Origin: Candidatus Poseidoniales archaeon
GTDB taxonomy: Archaea > Thermoplasmatota > Poseidoniia > Poseidoniales > Thalassarchaeaceae
Assembly: GCA_012960975.1 (NCBI GenBank)
Contig: DUAE01000019.1
Span: 1 to 37,903 of the forward strand
Length of the DNA: 37,903 bases
Reading direction: 5' to 3'
Shown here: in pieces, positions 33,440 through 37,903 of the stretch
Layout of the letters: every line of letters begins with the position of its first letter
How positions within the stretch are numbered: position 1 is the first letter of the stretch
Position numbers and translations under genes: made by a program
The notes under the pieces: model-generated
Database searches by the model: none
Seen by the model: only the letters and a program-made list of their open reading frames with translations
Told to the model about the DNA's origin: nothing

Positions 33440-34489
33440 TCATTCTTCTTCATATGGCTTCGGGTTTTGAGAAAGTAACATTGCAATTGGCCTAGTTCGT
33501 GAGTCACTCTCCAATGCTATCTTCATAATGACAGCCAAAGGAACACCGAGAACCATTCCCATAACTCCCCATGCCCAGCCCCAGAATGCTACCAATAGCA
33601 AGAGGACTATCGGAGACATATCAAGCCGTTGTCCAGCCAATTGTGGCTCGACAAATGCTCCCCAAATCTGTTGATTTCCAATCAATAATGCAATCATTAT
33701 CAAAGCGGTTGTCGGCTCTAGAATAATCAGGCCAAGAAGAGCAGGGGGGATTAATGAAATGAGTGCCCCCACATATGGAATGAAATCAAGCAAGAAAGTA
33801 AACGATGCCCAAAGGAACCAACCAGGAATATCCAGATAGTAGAGAATGATTGCCGCAATCACCGCTTGCCCGAAAGCTACCGTGGCACGAGTCATGACGT
33901 AGGTATTGATACCTTTACCAGAATTTGACGCTATTTGAGTAAAGCGATCAACCTCATTTGGGTAAGCTACTGCCAAACGTCCTGGTAGAGTTTCCGCCTC
34001 AAGAATAATGAACAGTAAGAAAATGAAAACAGTAACCGCAGAACCGGTGAAACTTGCAAGAGATCCTGCAAATCCAGTAGCAAAATCTTGGATTGTTGTA
34101 ACTGTAATTAATCCAGTTATTCCACTTGTATCGATGTGATAACCTCGGAACTCAATCGCTTCGAGCCATGCGATTTTATCTTCTAATTGACTGGTCAGTT
34201 CATCGGATTGATTAGTAAAATCTTGAAGATTTGAAAACAATATATTCGAAGCAAAGAAAATTACTCCAACAACGATAGCCATCAGAACACCATAAGCGAG
34301 CAAAGGATGACCAAATCGATTTTCCAACATCTGTGCAGGTGGCCGAATAAGTAAGAAAAGTAAAGATGCGATTACAAGTGGTTGTATCACCGCTTTCAGA
34401 TGGATAATAGCGAGAACCGATATCATCAATATAATTGCAATATGTGAAATTGTACTAACCTGGATGCTACGAAAACCGTTCTCTGACAT
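33440..34489 (-). CDS. AI-2E family transporter (PerM/TqsA-like)
   Basis: This 349-residue integral membrane protein has about eight hydrophobic helices and the characteristic order of the family: paired N-terminal helices, then an amphipathic periplasmic segment (about 75-140), then a hydrophobic C-terminal half with LDFIPYVGALISLIPPALLG. The motif PYVGALISLIPP and the late WGWAWGVMGMVLGVPLAVIMK are hallmarks. Members export autoinducer-2 or act as Na+/H+ antiporters; the role here is unknown. ATG 34489 begins MSENGFRSIQ. The GT4 gene ends 57 bases upstream on the same strand, with a small hairpin between them. Confidence 0.9.
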   Translation of the reverse strand: MSENGFRSIQVSTISHIAIILMISVLAIIHLKAVIQPLVIASLLFLLIRPPAQMLENRFGHPLLAYGVLMAIVVGVIFFASNILFSNLQDFTNQSDELTSQLEDKIAWLEAIEFRGYHIDTSGITGLITVTTIQDFATGFAGSLASFTGSAVTVFIFLLFIILEAETLPGRLAVAYPNEVDRFTQIASNSGKGINTYVMTRATVAFGQAVIAAIILYYLDIPGWFLWASFTFLLDFIPYVGALISLIPPALLGLIILEPTTALIMIALLIGNQQIWGAFVEPQLAGQRLDMSPIVLLLLVAFWGWAWGVMGMVLGVPLAVIMKIALESDSRTRPIAMLLSQNPKPYEEE

Positions 34490-34513
34490 CTACTAACCTC
34501 AGCCTTCCGAGTA

Positions 34514-34530
34514 GGTTGAACACATCAACC
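34514..34530. terminator. Inverted repeat between GT4 and AI-2E genes
   Basis: GGTTGA (34514-34519) and TCAACC (34525-34530) form a perfect 6-base stem with a 5-base loop. It lies in the 57-base gap between two minus-strand genes. No T-run follows on the minus strand. It may be a weak terminator, a processing site or an operator for the permease. Confidence 0.3.
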
Positions 34531-34546
34531 ATTTGCCGGATTAGGT

Positions 34547-35758
34547 TTACTGTACACGCATATATATCGAGATGAAACGATCTGCATCATGCTCGAAAGT
34601 GAATCTTTCTTCAACTCGAGCACGACCTTTCATACCCTTTTCCTTCAATGTAGTATGGTTAGATAATTCGGCAATAATAGAATCTGCCATCGAAGAAATA
34701 TTACCCATTTGGAAGAGAGAACCTACCGTCTCATCAATCATCTCTGGTAAGGGGCCGTGATCGACAGTTACAACCGGCGTTCCAGATGCCATTGCCTCAA
34801 GAGGAATCAAACCTTGACCTTCGTAATATGAAGGATAGACAACCAAATCTGCATTTCGATAAAGGGCCGCTAAATCTGAAAAATCCATGCTAGATTCTAT
34901 CTGTACCGCATGAAGAATACCTAATTTTTTTGCCTTTCTTAATAGGCGAGATTTCAAATGTCCACGACCGACAATGACTAACTTTGAGTTAGGTAATTCT
35001 TCGTAAACTCGAGAAAATGCATCAATTAACGAACCATAGCCCTTTCGAGCTGCTAATCGTCCTACTGCAAGCAATAAATTAGTATCGACATCAGCCCCAA
35101 ATCGCTCGCGGATTTCTACATTTTCATTTTCAGTTGGCACGAACATTTTCGTGTCAACTCCCCAATGAACGACTTCACAATCCCAATCTTCCGGTGGCGA
35201 ATATCTGTCGAGAAAATCTTGTTTTGTCGCCACCGAATTAGCGACGCAAACATCCGACCCAACCAGCGCGTCGCCCTCAAATCCAGCATATCGACCAGCG
35301 GTCAAAAGAATTGCTAAATCATTCGGATTCGCCCACACGGCAGCCTCCTTCATGCTAGCAGCCGTGCGTAACCCATCTCGCTCCCCTAACCAAGACCCGT
35401 GTAGTGAGGAAACGATTGGCGCTACATTTTTTCGACAATCAATAAATTGTTTTTCATTCCAAGAAATCATCGGACAATGGAGGTGAACGACATCGACAGA
35501 TGAAGAAGAATTGAGTTTTTTCAAGGCCCTCATAGCACGTTTGCCGTATGAGCGAGTAAATTCCATCGGTAATCTCAGCCAACCAACTTCGATGATGTCG
35601 ACACCAGCCAATATCGGCACCTCTCCCTTACTTCCTGAACGGGTGATTACAGTAATTTTGTGACCACGAGCCGCAAGCGCTGCTGAAAGGTGAAAAACAG
35701 TCGAACCCATTCCTCCCCACCTCGGGGGATATTCAGCAGAAAGCATGGCGATGTGCAT
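34547..35758 (-). CDS. Glycosyltransferase family 4 (GT-B fold)
   Basis: This 403-residue retaining GT-B enzyme starts MHIAMLSAEYPPRWGGMG, the usual acceptor-binding strand and glycine loop. The N-terminal Rossmann domain runs to about 205. The C-terminal nucleotide-sugar domain contains LLAVGRLAARKGYGSLIDAF and SSMDFSDLAALYRNADLVVYPS. The EGQGLIPLEAMASG motif has the two glutamates (E-x7-E) that hold the donor. There is no signal peptide or membrane span, so it acts at the cytoplasmic face. Sugar and acceptor are unknown. A GT2 gene is divergent just upstream (104 bases), hinting at a shared glycan or lipid-glycan pathway. ATG 35758 is the clear start. Confidence 0.92.
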   Translation of the reverse strand: MHIAMLSAEYPPRWGGMGSTVFHLSAALAARGHKITVITRSGSKGEVPILAGVDIIEVGWLRLPMEFTRSYGKRAMRALKKLNSSSSVDVVHLHCPMISWNEKQFIDCRKNVAPIVSSLHGSWLGERDGLRTAASMKEAAVWANPNDLAILLTAGRYAGFEGDALVGSDVCVANSVATKQDFLDRYSPPEDWDCEVVHWGVDTKMFVPTENENVEIRERFGADVDTNLLLAVGRLAARKGYGSLIDAFSRVYEELPNSKLVIVGRGHLKSRLLRKAKKLGILHAVQIESSMDFSDLAALYRNADLVVYPSYYEGQGLIPLEAMASGTPVVTVDHGPLPEMIDETVGSLFQMGNISSMADSIIAELSNHTTLKEKGMKGRARVEERFTFEHDADRFISIYMRVQ

Positions 35759-35862
35759 AACGACTCCATGATGCGCTCGGATTACCTGTTTTCAAGCGAT
35801 TGGACTCAGGACATGCATCCGTTTGATTCAAAACGCGAACTTTGGTCGCAGGTTTGAGAAAT

Positions 35863-36594
35863 ATGAGTGAAACACTGCCAGTTCACGTAACCGTGGTTAT
35901 TCCGACTCGAAATGAAGAAGCCGCAATCGTCGATACCATCCGCTCAGTACCAAGTGACGGATGGTGCGAAAAACTCGACTTTTTGATCGTCGATGGAAAC
36001 TCAACTGACCGCACTCGCGAATTAGCAAAGGAAGAAGGCGCAAGCGTTTATCTCGAACCTCGCAAGGGTTATGGTCGCGCTTATAAAACTGGATTTGCTA
36101 TGGCTCCGGGTGAAATCATTATCACGATGGATGCAGATTGCACGTATCCTGGAGAAGAAGTTCCAGCACTCGTCAAGAAGCTCCTCGACGAAGAATTGGA
36201 ATGGATTACCTGTGATAGATTACGCCGTGCGGAAGAGGGCGCAATGCCGGGGATTCACGGCTTCGGCAATTGGGTTCTGAGCACGACTGCGAGCCTGCTC
36301 TATTGGTATGGCGTGCACGATTCACAAAGCGGCATGTGGGTATTCCGTAAGTCGATTTTCGCGGATGAGCGCGTCCGACCCAAGCACGATGGAATGCCGC
36401 TTTCTCAAGAATTCAAAATCCGAGCTCGACGGTATTTGGGCAAGAAGAAGACTGATGAAGTCAGTGTCCCGTACCGACCAAGAGTTGGCGAGGCTGTAAT
36501 CAATACTTGGGGAGATGGTTTGCTAAATTTGCGCTTCTTATTCACTCACAGACTAGGCCTAACTCGCCAAGTGACCCCATGGGGACCTGAGTAA
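35863..36594 (+). CDS. Glycosyltransferase family 2 (dolichyl-phosphate sugar transferase-like)
   Basis: This 243-residue GT-A domain protein starts MSETLPVHVTVVIPTRNEE. The nucleotide-binding segment is FLIVDGNSTDRTRELAKEEG, the metal-binding DxD is DAD in ITMDADCTYPGEE, and the acceptor-side region includes PLSQEFKIRARRYLGKK. It lacks C-terminal membrane helices, as in single-domain Dpm1/AglJ-like enzymes that transfer a sugar to dolichyl phosphate in archaeal N-glycosylation. That specific role is inference. The frame extends seven codons upstream to TTG 35842; ATG 35863 is preferred because AGGT lies 10 bases before it. The gene is divergent from the GT4 gene and is somewhat richer in G+C than the left part of the window. 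Confidence 0.88.
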   Translation: MSETLPVHVTVVIPTRNEEAAIVDTIRSVPSDGWCEKLDFLIVDGNSTDRTRELAKEEGASVYLEPRKGYGRAYKTGFAMAPGEIIITMDADCTYPGEEVPALVKKLLDEELEWITCDRLRRAEEGAMPGIHGFGNWVLSTTASLLYWYGVHDSQSGMWVFRKSIFADERVRPKHDGMPLSQEFKIRARRYLGKKKTDEVSVPYRPRVGEAVINTWGDGLLNLRFLFTHRLGLTRQVTPWGPE

Positions 36595-36640
36595 CTTCAA
36601 TCCGTCACCACCCTTGCTATTACTCATGGCTAGTATGAGA

Positions 36641-36649
36641 ACATAAAGT
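36641..36649 (+). promoter_or_regulatory. TATA-like box of the SDR gene
   Basis: ACATAAAGT is centred about 27 bases before GTG 36672, the expected box A distance for a leaderless transcript. A 5-base hairpin (CTCAT 36623-36627, ATGAG 36635-36639) just upstream could end transcription from the GT2 gene. Confidence 0.35.
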
Positions 36650-36671
36650 AGCGGAACATCTCCCGTACTGT

Positions 36672-37439
36672 GTGGAAACTGGACTTCATGGCAAAGTTGT
36701 GCTCGTCACCGGCGGTGCGGGCGGTATTGGTCAGGCTATCTGCAGGGCGTTCGCCGCTGAGGGCGCGCACGTAGTCGTGCATTACCATTCCTCGGCTGCT
36801 GCGGCTATTTCGTTGGCCGAGGAAATAGATGGGATAGCCATCCATGCGGATCTTCGCGAAACCAAGGAAGCCCTATCGATGGTTCGTAGCATCGTCTCTG
36901 ACTTCGGAGGACTCGATGTCTGCATCGCTAATGCTGGCAACTATCCCACTACGTCTAAGCCATTTTGGGAAATAGACGCAGAGCGCTGGGTCTCCACCAT
37001 GAACTCAAATCTGGGGGTGACAGTAACCACTGCTCGCGCCTTCCTTGGCCATGCTGCAGAGATTGGACAAGGATCGATTGTTATGATTGGCTCGACCGCA
37101 GGTATCTACGGTGAATCCGGACATGCTGATTACGCTGCGGCGAAAGGCGCCATAACATCAGGTCTGCTGATGACATTGAAGAACGATGTCTCGCAAATCG
37201 GTGGTGTCCGCGTCAATGCGGTCGCTCCAGGATGGACAGTTACCCCAAAGAAGATCGAACAGGGAGTTGACAAGGAAATCGTTGAGAGTGCAACTGCGAC
37301 GATGGCGTTGAAGAAGCTCGCTACCCCTGAGGATGTGGCTAGCGCTGTAGTCATACTATCTTCAGATAAAATTTCAGGACATATCACGGGTCAGATAATC
37401 GAGGTCGCTGGTGGAATGGAAGGACGTTTGATTCCCTGA
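36672..37439 (+). CDS. Short-chain dehydrogenase/reductase (FabG-like)
   Basis: This 255-residue NAD(P)-dependent oxidoreductase has the Rossmann motif TGGAGGIG (residues 14-21), the NAG motif (ANAGNY) and the catalytic serine in MIGSTAGIYG. Y-x-x-x-K reads YAAAK, and the C-terminal VAPGWTVTPKK and GQIIEVAGG blocks follow. All catalytic residues are present. Length and motifs match 3-oxoacyl-ACP-reductase-like SDRs; the true substrate is unknown. It starts with GTG 36672; the first Met in the frame besides the start is far downstream. G+C is much higher than in most of the window (40 of 60 bases G/C at 36721-36780, against 20 of 60 at 22441-22500), so it may have been acquired or be part of a different genomic segment. 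Confidence 0.92.
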   Translation: METGLHGKVVLVTGGAGGIGQAICRAFAAEGAHVVVHYHSSAAAAISLAEEIDGIAIHADLRETKEALSMVRSIVSDFGGLDVCIANAGNYPTTSKPFWEIDAERWVSTMNSNLGVTVTTARAFLGHAAEIGQGSIVMIGSTAGIYGESGHADYAAAKGAITSGLLMTLKNDVSQIGGVRVNAVAPGWTVTPKKIEQGVDKEIVESATATMALKKLATPEDVASAVVILSSDKISGHITGQIIEVAGGMEGRLIP

Positions 37440-37636
37440 ATAGAGGGTGTTACTCTCGCTCACAATTGCTGAATTTATCGGTTCACATGGGGTACCGTTG
37501 CAACACCCGTCGTTTCAAATGGGGCCCATCCAATGGCCAATCGTGTGGCTTCGGAAGGCGGTCGGGTGCCATCCACTGCTGTGAGGGGCTCTAGCAAGGA
37601 TTTGTCCCGAGTTATGAACCCCAGAGGAAAGTATCC
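37440..37636. other. Intergenic region, no gene recognised
   Basis: This is about 200 bases between the SDR and the convergent partial gene. It is comparatively G/C-rich with several short inverted repeats, such as GAGGA (37624-37628) with TCCTC (37634-37638) across AAGTA, which overlaps the stop of the next gene. I see no tRNA, rRNA or protein frame of note. Confidence 0.5.
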
Positions 37637-37903
37637 TCACGGCTGATCGAAACTTCTGACTGGCGTGGATGTGGGGGGGGCATTACCTAATGGCCCCTTT
37701 CCTTTCGATACCCATTCCTTGGGCTCACCCTTCTTCTCCTTCTTCCATGTCCGGTAGCAGGGCTTGCACAGGGACACCTTGCGTACCTTACGAGATACAC
37801 CCGAAGCTCCCCATACCTCCACTGCCCTGTCATAAGCCATCTTGCGCCCCCCAATCTTCTTGTCGGCCCAGTTGCCGCATTCGATGATGTCGCATCTAAT
37901 CTG
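37637..37903 (-). CDS. Partial zinc-binding basic protein, cut by the window edge
   Basis: The minus-strand frame is open from the right edge to TGA at 37637-37639, 88 codons. A Met codon at 37840 could be a start, but the frame upstream of it already contains RCDIIECG, a Cys pair that would partner with LCKPC further on. The true start is therefore probably outside the window. The four cysteines suggest a zinc ribbon. The middle is very basic (RKVRKVSLCKPCYRTWKKEKK) and the end is Pro-rich. Nucleic-acid binding is plausible but not shown. A run of eight G on the plus strand (37673-37680) falls in the Pro-rich tail, where a sequencing slip would change the C-terminus. High G+C matches the adjoining SDR. 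The family is not recognised. Confidence 0.55.
   Translation of the reverse strand, partial: QIRCDIIECGNWADKKIGGRKMAYDRAVEVWGASGVSRKVRKVSLCKPCYRTWKKEKKGEPKEWVSKGKGPLGNAPPTSTPVRSFDQP

Noticed and set aside
37500-37650. Possible RNase P RNA, because GAGGAAAGT at 37624 resembles a conserved stretch
   Set aside because: The match is short, the rest of the RNase P core and the distal partner motif are missing, and the stretch is explained by a small hairpin next to a stop codon.

Overview
The window looks like a piece of a planktonic, aerobic euryarchaeal genome, most likely a Marine Group II (Poseidoniales, Thermoplasmatota) type. The archaeal signature is direct: RNA polymerase subunit K, RadA, a Hel308-family helicase, a Cgi121-like KEOPS subunit, an archaeal-type initiator tRNA with A1-U72 and three G-C pairs in the anticodon stem, and TATA-like boxes about 25 bases before several starts. 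Heme A synthase and heme O synthase imply an aa3-type terminal oxidase. A huge secreted protease with calcium-binding repeats, an M3 peptidase and other hydrolases suit a protein-degrading marine heterotroph. The group assignment is inference; the domain assignment is firm.

Layout. 1-6500: a small tail-anchored protein on the minus strand, then a plus-strand run of a Nudix/metallo-beta-lactamase fusion, LemA, an alpha/beta hydrolase and the NFACT ribosome-rescue factor, closed by a convergent GNAT acetyltransferase. 6600-12840: tryptophan 2,3-dioxygenase, thiolase, RpoK, CtaA, CtaB and an isopropylmalate-synthase-family enzyme, all plus strand. 12890-16770: a furin/kexin-like subtilase with P-domain, alternating TSP3 and MopE-type repeats, a C-terminal membrane anchor and a cytoplasmic tail. 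16800-18150 (minus): an AstE/AspA-type zinc hydrolase. 18240-25250 (plus): a hotdog protein, Hel308, Cgi121, a small zinc-ribbon protein, PepF-like M3 peptidase and an MFS carrier. 25260-26480 (minus): RadA and initiator tRNA-Met. 26590-27970: dihydroorotase. 27980-31660 (minus): a beta-propeller lipoprotein, a doubtful tiny gene region, and a membrane-anchored double winged-helix regulator. 31785-33420 (plus): an M29-like protein with altered metal ligands and thiamine pyrophosphokinase. 33440-35760 (minus): an AI-2E family permease and a GT4 glycosyltransferase. 35860-37440 (plus): a GT2 glycosyltransferase and an SDR. The window ends inside a minus-strand zinc-binding gene.

Genes are packed tightly, mostly with gaps under 100 bases and several overlaps. 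The only base-composition break I see is at the right end, from the SDR onward, where G+C is clearly higher. I found no CRISPR array, insertion sequence, rRNA or defence island. The most unusual objects are the kexin-like composite protease, the NUDT19-like/LACTB2-like fusion, the M29-like protein that seems to have lost metal ligands, and the membrane-bound regulator next to a surface lipoprotein.
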